The position numbers and the translations under genes were made by a program. DNA of 64,000 nucleotides from Desulfurobacterium indicum (lineage in GTDB: Bacteria > Aquificota > Aquificia > Desulfurobacteriales > Desulfurobacteriaceae), in the NCBI RefSeq assembly GCF_001968985.1, contig NZ_MOEN01000001.1:1-64000 (forward strand), in the 5' to 3' direction. Under the pieces are notes generated by a model. It was not told the DNA's origin. It searched no databases and worked only from the letters and a program-made list of their open reading frames with translations. Of this stretch, positions 35,175 to 43,850 are shown piece after piece (positions within the stretch are counted from its first letter, which is position 1; every line of letters begins with the position of its first letter).

Positions 35175-35203
35175 AATATATAGGAATTTAGCCTTTAAAA
35201 CAA
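35175..35203 (-). promoter_or_regulatory. Possible promoter of the minor-pilin unit
   Basis: On the minus strand TTGTTT (35198-35203) and TATATT (35175-35180) are 17 bases apart, about 50 bases before the first pilin ATG. The region contains an alternating AT run, so chance matches are likely. Confidence 0.35.
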
Positions 35204-35249
35204 CTATCAACTTACTAAGGTTAAAATCTAAAAAAATGTTTTAAATTTC

Positions 35250-35278
35250 TTGACAACTCGATTCAAAAATCCTAAATT
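35250..35278 (+). promoter_or_regulatory. Promoter of hspR-clp
   Basis: TTGACA (35250-35255), a 17-base spacer and TAAATT (35273-35278) precede hspR. A partial inverted repeat CTTGA-N9-TCAAA (35249-35267) overlaps the -35 region. It resembles the HspR operator half-sites but has the wrong spacing. Confidence 0.6.
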
Positions 35279-35301
35279 TCTAATCAGAAGGAGGCAGTGA
35301 T

Positions 35302-35673
35302 ATGAAAGATGAACACACACCGGTGTATATGATAAGTGTTGTAGCTAAATTAGTAGGTGTTCATCCTCAAACACTAAGATTTTATGAAAATGAAGGGCTT
35401 TTAAAACCTTCCAGAACGAAAGGTAAAACAAGGCTCTATTCTGAAGCAGACTTAAAGCGGTTGAGGAGGATTGTTTCTCTTACTCGTGATAAAGGAGTAA
35501 ATGTAGCTGGTGTTGAACTCATATTAACGATAGAGGATGAACTTGATCGTTTGTTTGAGATGCTTGCTCAGTTTCTTGACGAAACTTTAAAAGAAGCGTT
35601 AATCGAAAAGTTGGAAAATGAGCAGTTTAAAGAGTTGAATGTGAAAAAGTTTATTGAGATTCTTTCCGAGTGA
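35302..35673 (+). CDS. hspR: HspR-type MerR-family heat-shock repressor
   Basis: The 123-residue protein is a MerR-type DNA-binding protein of the HspR group. YMISVVAKLVGVHPQTLRFYENEGLLKPSRTKGKTRLYSEADLKRL is the winged-helix domain (about residues 9-55), and a coiled coil follows. HspR proteins repress chaperone genes such as dnaK and clpB by binding HAIR elements. Here the Clp gene follows after 70 bases on the same strand, so autoregulation with the chaperone is likely. AAGGAGG precedes the ATG. Confidence 0.9.
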   Translation: MKDEHTPVYMISVVAKLVGVHPQTLRFYENEGLLKPSRTKGKTRLYSEADLKRLRRIVSLTRDKGVNVAGVELILTIEDELDRLFEMLAQFLDETLKEALIEKLENEQFKELNVKKFIEILSE

Positions 35674-35743
35674 TTCGGTGGGTTTGTCCACCTTGCGTTA
35701 TGCGAAAAAACAAAATAAAAATTTTTCTATAGGGAGGTAGATT

Positions 35744-38296
35744 ATGAACATCTGGGATCTTTTAAGTGGAAGGGCAAAGGATTCTATTATGCTTTCACAG
35801 GAAATAGCAAGGCAGCTTGGTGAGAGGTATGTTGATACAGAACATTTACTTCTTGCACTTGTTGAACTTCCAGGCTCACCTGTTATAGATATTTTTACCA
35901 TAGCCGGTTACGATCCGATCAAAGTTAAAAAATTTATAAGAGAACATGTTGATAGGCTTGGGAGACTTGGACTTTCTGCCGGTTATACCGGATATGAGGA
36001 AATTTACATTACACCAACTCTTAAAAAAGTTCTTGATTCGGCGATAGATGAAGCAAGAAATATGAAAGCGAGAAATGTTGATGTTGAACATCTTTTCCTT
36101 GCACTGTTTAATGTTCCTGAAGGCATGGCTGCAAGGATTCTGAACAAACTTGGTATAACCAAAGAGGAAGCTGTTAAAGCGGTTGAGAAGTATAGATCCG
36201 GTAAGAAGAAAGTTTCAAGAGATATTACTGGCAAGAGGGCAGGCAGGCAGCTTCCGGAGATTTTGAGAAAGTATGCTATTGATCTTACAGGACTGGCAGA
36301 AGAGGGCAAGCTTGATCCTGTAATTGATAGAGAAACTGAAATGAAAAGGGTTATTCAGATTCTTTCAAGGAGAACGAAAAACAACCCTGTTCTTGTTGGT
36401 CCTGCTGGTGTTGGTAAGACAGCAATTGTTGAGGGCGTTGCTCAGAAAATCGTTAATGGTGAAGTGCCTGATGATCTAAAGGATAAGAGGATAGTCGCCC
36501 TTGATATGGCTGCTCTTGTTGCAGGAACAAAATATCGTGGTGAGTTTGAAGAGAGATTAAAGCAGGTGCTTGATGCTGTTAAAAATGAAGGTAACATCAT
36601 CCTCTTTATCGATGAGCTTCATACGGTTATCGGTGCAGGAGCGGCTGAGGGTTCAATGGATGCTGCTAATATCATGAAACCTGCACTTGCAAGAGGTGAG
36701 TTTAGAGTCATAGGTGCTACGACAACTGATGAATACAGAAAGCATATAGAAAAAGATCCTGCCCTTGAAAGAAGGTTTGCTCCGGTTTGGGTCGATGAAC
36801 CTGATGTAGATACTGCAATTCTTATGTTGAAAGGTCTAAGGCCGAAACTTGAAGAGCATCATAAGGTTAAGATAACAGATGAAGCTATAGAAGCAGCTGT
36901 TAAGCTTTCCAAAAAGTATATTCAGGGAAGATACCTGCCTGATAAAGCTATTGATGTTCTTGACGAAGCTTGTGCAAGAAAGAGAATTCAGGCAACCTAT
37001 GTTTCACCTGAAATGCATGAGCTTAAAGAAAAGCTTCATGAATTAAGGGCTGAACTTGATGAAGCTGTTAAAAAGGAAGAGTTTGATAAGGCTGCTAAGT
37101 TAAAAGCTGAAATCAAGAAAATTGAAGAGAAGATTAAGGAACTTGAAGAGAAGCAGGCTAAAATGAAAGAAGAATCTAAAGGTGACAAACCGGTTGTAAC
37201 TGCAGAAGACATTGCGGAAGTTATATCTGAGATGACGGGAATTCCTGCTTCTAAACTTCAGGAAGAAGAGATACAGAAGCTTTTGAGAATGGAGAAAGAG
37301 CTTCACGAGAGAGTTATCGGCCAGGAAAGAGCTATAAAGGCTATTTCAGAGGCTATAAGAAGGGCAAGAGCAGGACTTCAACCTGCAAACAGGCCGCTTG
37401 GAAGTTTCCTGTTCCTGGGACCAACAGGTGTTGGTAAGACAGAACTTGCTAAGACGCTTGCCGAATATCTCTTTGGTGATGAGACGGCAATTATAAGACT
37501 TGACATGTCTGAGTACATGGAAAAACATGCGGTTTCAAAACTTATCGGTGCACCTCCAGGATATGTTGGCTACGACGAAGGTGGGCAGTTAACGGAAGCT
37601 GTTAGAAGGAAACCTTACAGTGTTATCCTTCTTGATGAGATTGAAAAAGCACATCCTGACGTGTTTAACATCCTTCTCCAGATACTTGATGATGGAAGAT
37701 TGACAGATGCGAAAGGTAGAACGGTAGATTTTAGCAACACGGTGATAATTATGACTTCTAACGTTGGATCAGAATATCTTATGCATCTTTCCAAGGAAGA
37801 GTTTGAGAAGAACTATGACAAGATTAAAGAGCAGATAATGAATGAACTCAAGAAGAGATTTAGACCTGAGTTCCTCAACAGGATAGACGAAATTATTATT
37901 TTCCATCCTCTTGCAGAGGAAGAGATTAAGCAGATTGTTGATCTGCTAATCAGACAGCTTAATAAGAGACTTGCGGAAAGAGGTATTAAAGTACAGCTTA
38001 CCGAAGAAGCTAAGAAAGAACTTGCAAAACGCGGTTATGTTCCTGAGTTTGGTGCGAGACCTCTTAAAAGGACCATACAAAGAGAAGTTGAGACACCGCT
38101 TTCTGTTGAGATACTTAAAGGTAACGTTCAGGAAGGTGACACCGTTAAGGTTGATTACGATAAGGAGAAAGGTGAATTTACCTTTAGCGTTGAAAAACCT
38201 GAGCTTCCAGAAGCCACAAAAGCTGAGATAAAAACAGAAGGTGAAGAAGAGAAGAAAGCTGGTGAAGGCAAGGAAGAGAGTGAAGATAAAGAGTAA
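35744..38296 (+). CDS. ClpC/ClpB-type AAA+ unfoldase (Hsp100)
   Basis: The 850-residue protein has two N-terminal Clp repeats (about 1-150), a first AAA+ domain (Walker A GPAGVGKT near 220, [13 protein letters not shown] near 288), a short middle segment with a UVR-like [18 protein letters not shown] near 445, and a second AAA+ domain (GPTGVGKT near 560). The short middle region is ClpC-like rather than the long ClpB type. However, the VGF/IGL-type ClpP-docking loop is not seen after TSNVGSEYL, so it may act as a ClpB-like disaggregase. The last 40 residues are a Glu/Lys-rich tail. It lies behind hspR and is probably heat-induced. Confidence 0.9.
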   Translation: MNIWDLLSGRAKDSIMLSQEIARQLGERYVDTEHLLLALVELPGSPVIDIFTIAGYDPIKVKKFIREHVDRLGRLGLSAGYTGYEEIYITPTLKKVLDSAIDEARNMKARNVDVEHLFLALFNVPEGMAARILNKLGITKEEAVKAVEKYRSGKKKVSRDITGKRAGRQLPEILRKYAIDLTGLAEEGKLDPVIDRETEMKRVIQILSRRTKNNPVLVGPAGVGKTAIVEGVAQKIVNGEVPDDLKDKRIVALDMAALVAGTKYRGEFEERLKQVLDAVKNEGNIILFIDELHTVIGAGAAEGSMDAANIMKPALARGEFRVIGATTTDEYRKHIEKDPALERRFAPVWVDEPDVDTAILMLKGLRPKLEEHHKVKITDEAIEAAVKLSKKYIQGRYLPDKAIDVLDEACARKRIQATYVSPEMHELKEKLHELRAELDEAVKKEEFDKAAKLKAEIKKIEEKIKELEEKQAKMKEESKGDKPVVTAEDIAEVISEMTGIPASKLQEEEIQKLLRMEKELHERVIGQERAIKAISEAIRRARAGLQPANRPLGSFLFLGPTGVGKTELAKTLAEYLFGDETAIIRLDMSEYMEKHAVSKLIGAPPGYVGYDEGGQLTEAVRRKPYSVILLDEIEKAHPDVFNILLQILDDGRLTDAKGRTVDFSNTVIIMTSNVGSEYLMHLSKEEFEKNYDKIKEQIMNELKKRFRPEFLNRIDEIIIFHPLAEEEIKQIVDLLIRQLNKRLAERGIKVQLTEEAKKELAKRGYVPEFGARPLKRTIQREVETPLSVEILKGNVQEGDTVKVDYDKEKGEFTFSVEKPELPEATKAEIKTEGEEEKKAGEGKEESEDKE

Positions 38297-38318
38297 TTAA
38301 TATTGTTCGTGGAAATTG

Positions 38319-38346
38319 AAAGGGGGCTTTTAAGCCCCCTTTTTTA
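38319..38346. terminator. Bidirectional terminator between clp and hemY
   Basis: AAAGGGGGCTT and AAGCCCCCTTT form an 11-base-pair perfect stem (38319-38342), with T run to the right and A-rich flank to the left, between convergent genes. Confidence 0.92.
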
Positions 38347-39711
38347 TTCTGAAGTTACCATTTCTGCTGTTTTTAGTGAGTTATAAACACAATCGTTGAC
38401 ACCGACGCCTCTGTAAGCGTTAGAGTTTAAAAATAACCCACTATGGTTTGAGGCAAGTTTAAAGATTTCATTTACCTTTTCGACATGTCCTACAGTGTAG
38501 TGGGGGATGCCCTTTGGATGTTTAAAGACGGCTGTCATAATGGGTTTGTGGCGGATTTTCATGATTCTTTTGATATCTTTGTAAGCTATTCTTGCTATTT
38601 CATCTTCTCCAGCAAGTGCAAGGTGAGGTTGCCTTGCTCCGCCGACCATTGCTCTTATCAGTGCTTTTCCTTCAGGTGCCCTGTTGGGAAAAACGCTTGA
38701 ATCCCAGAGAGCACCTAATATTTTTCTCCCTTCGGACCTCGGGACGAGAAAACCAAAACCGTCAAGGTCGTGTCCCAGTCCTCTTTTTATAAATCCAAAG
38801 GCTACAACTGCTATCGGTGAATACTCTATTTCGTAAAGTTTCTCCGCAAGCTTTTTATCAAACTTTTTGACAAGGGCGGCTGTGATGTAAGAAGGTGTTG
38901 AAAGAACAACTTTGTCGAAGGTTTCCTCAAATATTTCATCACCTTTTTCATAAACAATTTTCCACTTTCCGTTTTCCGGAAGCAGCTTTTTAACATTAGC
39001 CCCGAGGTAAATTTCTCCTTTTATGTTGGAAACGAGAGCGTCTATCAGGTCTTTGACACCGCCTTTAAAAGATGTTAGAACACCGCCCGGACCCGCTGTA
39101 GCGTCTTTTTTCTCTTTCTTCATTGCTAAAAGACCTTTTATCAGGCCTCCATATTTTTTTTCAAGGTGCCACACAGCAGGAAAAGCTGCCTTTATGCTTA
39201 GCTTATCAGGATCCCCTGCGAATATGCCTGCTGCCATCGGATCTATAAGTTTTTCAAGGGATTCTTCTCCTATTCTTCTTTTAACAAATGCCGAGAGACT
39301 TTCATCAGAGTCGTCCTTTTTAGGTGGTATGAAATATTCTGCTGCAAGTCTCAACTTACCTTTAAGAGACATAACGTATGATGATAAGAAGGCTATTGGA
39401 TTTTCAGGAAGGCGAACAAGTTTACCGTTAACAAACACAAAACGTTTTCTTGCTTTGTCTGAGCTTTTGTAAACTTTATCCTCTATCTTTAAGTCTTTTA
39501 CAAGGTCAAGTGTGTAAGGTTTATTGTCTAAAAAGCCGTTCGGTCCTGTTTCTATAATAAAACCACTTTTCAGGACAGTTAACATTTTGCCGCCCGGCAA
39601 GTTTTCCTTTTCGAAAACAGTAACTGAAACGTCATCTTTTCTGAGTTTTTCAATGTAAAATGCTGTTGAAAGACCTGAAACTCCTGCACCGACAACTGCA
39701 ACTTTTTCCAT
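38344..39711 (-). CDS. hemY: Protoporphyrinogen/coproporphyrinogen oxidase (HemY type)
   Basis: The 455-residue FAD enzyme starts with the dinucleotide-binding motif VAVVGAGVSGLSTAFYIEK and has ETGPNGFLDN near residue 54, ALWDSSVFPNRAPEG near 340 and the C-terminal FAD segment LFLNSNAYRGVGVNDCV. It oxidises a porphyrinogen late in heme synthesis. Whether the substrate is protoporphyrinogen or coproporphyrinogen cannot be told from sequence by eye. It begins 3 bases after hemH, in the same unit. Heme is needed for the cytochrome at 6638-7417. Confidence 0.9.
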   Translation of the reverse strand: MEKVAVVGAGVSGLSTAFYIEKLRKDDVSVTVFEKENLPGGKMLTVLKSGFIIETGPNGFLDNKPYTLDLVKDLKIEDKVYKSSDKARKRFVFVNGKLVRLPENPIAFLSSYVMSLKGKLRLAAEYFIPPKKDDSDESLSAFVKRRIGEESLEKLIDPMAAGIFAGDPDKLSIKAAFPAVWHLEKKYGGLIKGLLAMKKEKKDATAGPGGVLTSFKGGVKDLIDALVSNIKGEIYLGANVKKLLPENGKWKIVYEKGDEIFEETFDKVVLSTPSYITAALVKKFDKKLAEKLYEIEYSPIAVVAFGFIKRGLGHDLDGFGFLVPRSEGRKILGALWDSSVFPNRAPEGKALIRAMVGGARQPHLALAGEDEIARIAYKDIKRIMKIRHKPIMTAVFKHPKGIPHYTVGHVEKVNEIFKLASNHSGLFLNSNAYRGVGVNDCVYNSLKTAEMVTSE

Positions 39712-39714
39712 CTT

Positions 39715-40632
39715 TTAACCTCTTAAAAGTTTTTGACATTCTTGAGATATAGCTGTTATTAAATCTTCGTCCTTGTGGTTAAGCGGTACTCTAATATATC
39801 TATCAATTCCAGCCTTTTCTGCCACCTCTTTATATTCTACATCAAGTTCAAACAGTGTTTCTATGTGTTCTGATATAAAACTTACTGGAAAGACAATAAG
39901 TTCTCTGATGTTTTCTTTTCCCAGTTTTTTTATTGTTTCTTCTGTTGTTGGCTCAAGCCATTTTATAGGTCCCACCTTACTCTGATAAGATATGGAAAAC
40001 GGGACGTTAAGTCCGTCCATTACAAGAGAAACAGTTTCCTTGACTTCTTTTACGTAAGGATCCCCTGATTCTATTAAATATGCAGGCAGGCTGTGAGCAC
40101 TAAAGAGAATGTAAGGATTTTTAGTATTTTTAATGCTTTTTTTTAATTGTTTTCTTATCCATTTTATATAGTGGGGGTTTTTACACCACGATTTCACCAT
40201 TTTTGCGTTTTTAAAGTATTTTTTTACATCTCTTATGCAGGCACCTGCTGTTGCGAATGAGTAGTGAGGGTAGAGAGAAATGGCTGCTATTTCTTCGGCA
40301 CCGTAGTTTTTCATCTCTTCAGCTACTTTTTCAAGCAGCGGTTCGGAGTAAAGCATCCCAACAAACGTCTTTACACCTGTTTTCTGCTCAACCGCTTCTG
40401 CTATTTCAAGAGAATATTTTACTGTCGGAGAACCGCCTCCGATAGCTTTGTAGTTGGGAGCCACTTTTTTTGAACGGATAGTGGCTATCATGTAAGCGAG
40501 TGGTTTTTGTAAAAATTTGGGAACTCCGAAATTTATTAAATCCCTGTCAGAGAATAGGCGGTAAAGGAAAGGTTTAATTTCCTGCAGGTTAGATGGACCT
40601 CCCATGTAAACGATTAAGTTGGCTTTCTTCAA
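39715..40632 (-). CDS. hemH: Ferrochelatase
   Basis: The 305-residue protein inserts iron into the porphyrin. NLIVYMGGPSNLQEIKPFLYRLFSD at the start is the ferrochelatase signature; the histidine in LFSAHSLPAYLIESGDPYVKEV near residue 180 and the glutamate of FVSEHIETLFELDVEY-like FPVSFISEHIETL near 257 are the metal-site residues. The start codon is TTG at 40632, with GAGGTG upstream; the first in-frame ATG would cut into the conserved N-terminus. Confidence 0.93.
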   Translation of the reverse strand: MKKANLIVYMGGPSNLQEIKPFLYRLFSDRDLINFGVPKFLQKPLAYMIATIRSKKVAPNYKAIGGGSPTVKYSLEIAEAVEQKTGVKTFVGMLYSEPLLEKVAEEMKNYGAEEIAAISLYPHYSFATAGACIRDVKKYFKNAKMVKSWCKNPHYIKWIRKQLKKSIKNTKNPYILFSAHSLPAYLIESGDPYVKEVKETVSLVMDGLNVPFSISYQSKVGPIKWLEPTTEETIKKLGKENIRELIVFPVSFISEHIETLFELDVEYKEVAEKAGIDRYIRVPLNHKDEDLITAISQECQKLLRG

Positions 40633-40663
40633 GCTTCACCTCTTAAAATCTTGAATAAGAGGA

Positions 40664-40692
40664 ATGATAGCAGTTTTTAGAGTATATTTAAA
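40664..40692 (-). promoter_or_regulatory. Promoter of hemH-hemY
   Basis: On the minus strand TTTAAA (40687-40692), a 17-base spacer and an extended -10 TGCTATCAT (40664-40672) precede the TTG start of hemH. Confidence 0.5.
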
Positions 40693-40719
40693 TGTAAGCT
40701 ATCGGTGTTTGGAGGGGGT

Positions 40720-42687
40720 ATGAGATTTTTGTCAGAAGATAAGGTCTATGAGATGCTTGATGCTGCAGGATTGCCTGTTTTAAAACATAAAGTTTTTCAC
40801 TCTTATGACAAGATTGATTGGGATTTGTTTCCGGCTGTTGTTAAGCCTCTTTTTGAAAAACCTGTTCATAAAACAGAGATGAATGCTGTTTTTGAGTGTT
40901 TGGATAAGAAAGAGCTGCTAAAAACTATTTCTGTTATTACAAAACGTTTTCCCGATATAGATAATTTTATTGTTGAAGAAAAATTACATGGTATAGAGGT
41001 GTTTTTAACCCTTAAAAGGGATTCCTCTTTTGGGTTTGTTGCTGGTTTTGGCACGGGAGGCTTCTGGGTTGAGTTTTTGAAAGATGTTGTGTTTGTACCG
41101 AATTCTGCTACTAAATCTCAAATTATACAGGCTCTTCATAAAACAAAACTTTTTAAGCTTCTGACCGGATACAGGAATGTAAAAGGGAATATAGAACTTT
41201 TTGTTGATTTTGTTTTGAAATTTTTAAAGATCCCTGAGAAATATCCAGAATTAATGGAAGTTGAGATCAATCCTCTTTTCGTAAGTGAAAATTTTGTTCT
41301 TCCAGCTGATGGTAAAGGTTTTACAGGAGATATATTATTTAGAAATAGAAAGAAAACCTCATATATTGATCCTGGCCTCTTTTTTCCTGAAAGGATTGCT
41401 GTTATAGGGGCTTCTAAAAAGAGGGATTCTGTTGGTTATGCTGTTTTGAAAAATCTCTCGTCTTTTACAGGTAAAATTTTTCCTGTTAATCCGAAATATG
41501 ATGAAATACATGGAAAAAGATGCTTCCCGTCAATTTCATCTATTCCTGGAAAAGTGGATTGTGCTGTCATCGCTATTCCTGCCTGTTTAGTTCCTGAAGT
41601 TTTGAAAGAGTGTGGTGAGAAAGGTGTTAAACTTGCTGTTATCATTTCAGCAGGATTCGGTGAGAGGGGGGAAGAAGGAAAGACACTTGAGAAGAGGATA
41701 AGGAAGATATCTGAAAAGTTTGATATAAGGATTTTGGGTCCAAATACGCTCGGATTCATAATTCCTTCCATCAGGTTGAATGCTTCGTTTTCAAAAATTA
41801 TGCCGGAAAAGGGAGATGTTGCTTTTATTTCTCAGAGCGGAGCGATTATTACGGCTGTTTTAGATAAAGCTGTTGAGAAAGATTTTGGTTTCTCCTCAGT
41901 GTTTAGTCTTGGAAACCAGTTGGATATTTCAGTTACTTCTCTTCTTTCTTCGCTTTCAACCAGAAGAGAAAACAAAATTTTTATAGTTTACGTTGAAGAG
42001 GTAAAAGATGGATATCTCCTGTTTCCCATTTTGAAAAGGAATCCTGTAATATTTATAAAGGCAGGGAAAAGTTCTGAAGGGAAAAAGGCAACATATTCTC
42101 ATACAGGTGCTCTTGCTGGCGATTACAGAGTTTTTAAAGATATTGTTACAATAGAAGGAGGTATTGTCGTAGATAGTATTGATGAAGCTCTTGAATGTTC
42201 GCGAGTTCTCTCCTGTTATGGAAGATTGAAAGGTAACAGGGCCGTTGTTATTACCAACGCGGGCGGTTTTGGGGCTCTTCTTGCTGATTATCTTTCAAAC
42301 TACGGTTTTTCACTTGTCGATATAGCTTCGATTAAGGATAAACTGGACTCTTTCCTGCCTGAAGGGTGGAGCCATATAAATCCCGTGGATATATTAGGTG
42401 ATGCTACGTCTTTAAGATATGAGAAAACTTTTGAAGTTATGGAAAACCTTGATTGGGATGTTGTTTTTGTGGTGGTAACACCTCAATATATGACGGATAT
42501 TCATTCTATAGCCCGTGAAATAGTTGAGTTTCATAAAAGGGTGAAAAAACCTGTTTTCCCGTGTTTTATAGGTGGCTATTCTATTAAAAACGGTATAGAG
42601 TATGTTGAAAGAAATAACATACCCGCATTTGATGAGCCGTTGTTTATGGTGAAAATTGCTTCGTTTTTAAAAGTAGAACCGTGTTGA
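40720..42687 (+). CDS. NDP-forming acyl-CoA synthetase, ATP-grasp domain first
   Basis: The 655-residue protein belongs to the acetyl-CoA synthetase (ADP-forming)/succinyl-CoA synthetase-like superfamily. The N-terminal 215 residues are ATP-grasp-like (PVHKTEMNAV resembles the HKSDVGG histidine motif; EVEINPLFV is the metal site). A CoA-binding domain follows (ERIAVIGASKKRDSVGYAVLKNL near 225), then the ligase domain with the phospho-His motif YSHTGALAGDY near 460. The order is beta-alpha rather than the usual alpha-beta. It may interconvert acyl-CoA and acid with ATP; the substrate is unknown. The GTG at 40705 contains the GGAGGGGG ribosome site in its reading, so the ATG at 40720 is chosen. 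Confidence 0.82.
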   Translation: MRFLSEDKVYEMLDAAGLPVLKHKVFHSYDKIDWDLFPAVVKPLFEKPVHKTEMNAVFECLDKKELLKTISVITKRFPDIDNFIVEEKLHGIEVFLTLKRDSSFGFVAGFGTGGFWVEFLKDVVFVPNSATKSQIIQALHKTKLFKLLTGYRNVKGNIELFVDFVLKFLKIPEKYPELMEVEINPLFVSENFVLPADGKGFTGDILFRNRKKTSYIDPGLFFPERIAVIGASKKRDSVGYAVLKNLSSFTGKIFPVNPKYDEIHGKRCFPSISSIPGKVDCAVIAIPACLVPEVLKECGEKGVKLAVIISAGFGERGEEGKTLEKRIRKISEKFDIRILGPNTLGFIIPSIRLNASFSKIMPEKGDVAFISQSGAIITAVLDKAVEKDFGFSSVFSLGNQLDISVTSLLSSLSTRRENKIFIVYVEEVKDGYLLFPILKRNPVIFIKAGKSSEGKKATYSHTGALAGDYRVFKDIVTIEGGIVVDSIDEALECSRVLSCYGRLKGNRAVVITNAGGFGALLADYLSNYGFSLVDIASIKDKLDSFLPEGWSHINPVDILGDATSLRYEKTFEVMENLDWDVVFVVVTPQYMTDIHSIAREIVEFHKRVKKPVFPCFIGGYSIKNGIEYVERNNIPAFDEPLFMVKIASFLKVEPC

Positions 42688-42699
42688 CGGCTCTACTTT
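42670..42699. terminator. Hairpin overlapping both stop codons of convergent genes
   Basis: AAAGTAGAACCGT and ACGGCTCTACTTT pair around GTTG with one mismatch. The stop codons of the acyl-CoA synthetase (42685-42687) and the ferritin-like gene (42693-42695) both lie inside it. The T runs on either side are short. Confidence 0.7.
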
Positions 42700-43190
42700 A
42701 TGAATTTTAGATTTTCGATATCTTCAAGTAGTGCTTGAAGATCTTCTTCGTGCTCAACTTCGTCAGTTAATATCTGAAGGACAAGATTATAAGTAATAGG
42801 GTCTATGTCCTTTGTAAATTTTAATATCTCACTGTAAGTGTCAATGGCACACTGTTCTCCTTTGACATTTTGTTCCAGAATTTTTCTGACGAATGGATCA
42901 TTTGGGGCATCATATCCGCAATTTGTCTTTTCAAACCATTCTTTCGGTGTCAATATTGGTGTTCCGCCGAGTTCAAGGATTCTTGTTACAAGCATATCCG
43001 CATGTCTCAATTCATCAGTTGCGTGCTCAATCAGCTCCGCTATTACCGCATCTTTCATAGGTCCTTTTACAACTTTGGAGCCTATCCAATATTGATAATA
43101 AGCCAGCCATTCATCGCAGAGAGCCTTATTCAACATTTCAACGATTTTGTCAGCATGTTCGCCAACGAGTGCTCTTCCTTTTGTTCCCAT
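42693..43190 (-). CDS. Ferritin-like (bacterioferritin/DPS-related) protein
   Basis: The 165-residue four-helix protein has diiron-type residues: EWLAYYQYWIGSK near 29, ELIEHATDELRHADML near 53 (ExxH), a Glu in EQNVKGEQCAIDTY near 107 and EVEHEEDLQALL near 143. It probably stores iron or protects against peroxide; the exact subfamily is not certain. I use the ATG at 43190, preceded by AAGGGGG, rather than an upstream frame start at 43223. A TTGACA-containing promoter may lie upstream. Confidence 0.82.
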   Translation of the reverse strand: MGTKGRALVGEHADKIVEMLNKALCDEWLAYYQYWIGSKVVKGPMKDAVIAELIEHATDELRHADMLVTRILELGGTPILTPKEWFEKTNCGYDAPNDPFVRKILEQNVKGEQCAIDTYSEILKFTKDIDPITYNLVLQILTDEVEHEEDLQALLEDIENLKFIK

Positions 43191-43221
43191 GATTCCCCCT
43201 TTTTCTTGTAGTCTATATTTC

Positions 43222-43250
43222 AACTTAAAAGACTGGTTCTAAAATGTCAA
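43222..43250 (-). promoter_or_regulatory. Possible promoter of the ferritin-like gene
   Basis: On the minus strand a perfect TTGACA (43245-43250) and TAAGTT (43222-43227) are 17 bases apart, overlapping the end of the LysE gene. The -10 is poor. Confidence 0.4.
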
Positions 43251-43850
43251 CTCATATCCTCCGAGAAGTATTAAAACAAGGTTTGCCATAAACAGAATTT
43301 CTTTTTCTATTTTTGTTAATTTGCTGAGGATGTATTTATTGCCGAGGAGCAGAGAGACTATGTTCCACATTATGAAACTTGTAGCTACGATTTCCATTCC
43401 GAATAGAATTTTAATGTGGGTTGGTGTTTGAGGAGGAATTAACTGTGTAAATATTCCCAGTAAAATTAGAGGAAGCTTTGGATTTAATATATTGCAGAAG
43501 AAACCTTCCCTGAAACTTTTTTTTGCAGGTGTGTTTTTTTCTTCCTCTATATTGAGACTTTCCTGTTGTTTTTTCATCTGATAAAATCCGGAAATTCCTA
43601 TATATATCAGGTATAGAGAACCGACAGTTTTCACAATTTTAAACAGTGTTGGATTTTGAGAGAGAATGCAAATGCCAAAAATGGCGGTCAAGGTATGAAT
43701 AACTATTCCTGATGTTATTCCTAAAATAGTTAAAAACCCGTTTTTGTATCCACCGCTGATTGTGTTTTTCATAACCAGTATGAAATCAGGGCCGGGAGTT
43801 AAAAGCAAGAGTGTCCATACTATAAACAGCGTAAAAGCTATTTTGATCAT
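43239..43850 (-). CDS. LysE/RhtB-family amino-acid exporter
   Basis: The 203-residue membrane protein has about six helices. LLLTPGPDFILVMKNTISGGYKNGFLTILGITSG near residues 16-49 is the LysE/RhtB signature, and FFCNILNPKLPLILLGIF near 117 is the second conserved block. Members export amino acids or related compounds; the substrate is not predictable. It overlaps the HAD gene by 4 bases (ATGA). Confidence 0.88.
   Translation of the reverse strand: MIKIAFTLFIVWTLLLLTPGPDFILVMKNTISGGYKNGFLTILGITSGIVIHTLTAIFGICILSQNPTLFKIVKTVGSLYLIYIGISGFYQMKKQQESLNIEEEKNTPAKKSFREGFFCNILNPKLPLILLGIFTQLIPPQTPTHIKILFGMEIVATSFIMWNIVSLLLGNKYILSKLTKIEKEILFMANLVLILLGGYELTF

Noticed and set aside
35160-35185. Alternating AT tract as a structured repeat or origin element
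   Set aside because: It is a short TA-rich intergenic run without DnaA-box clusters or iterons; ordinary promoter-region composition explains it.
35249-35267. HspR operator (HAIR element) upstream of hspR
   Set aside because: Half-sites CTTGA and TCAAA are present, but 9 bases apart instead of the expected 11, and the second half is imperfect. Kept only as a note.
35677-35692. Terminator between hspR and clp
   Set aside because: GGTGGG and TCCACC can form a short stem, but no T run follows and the genes appear co-transcribed.
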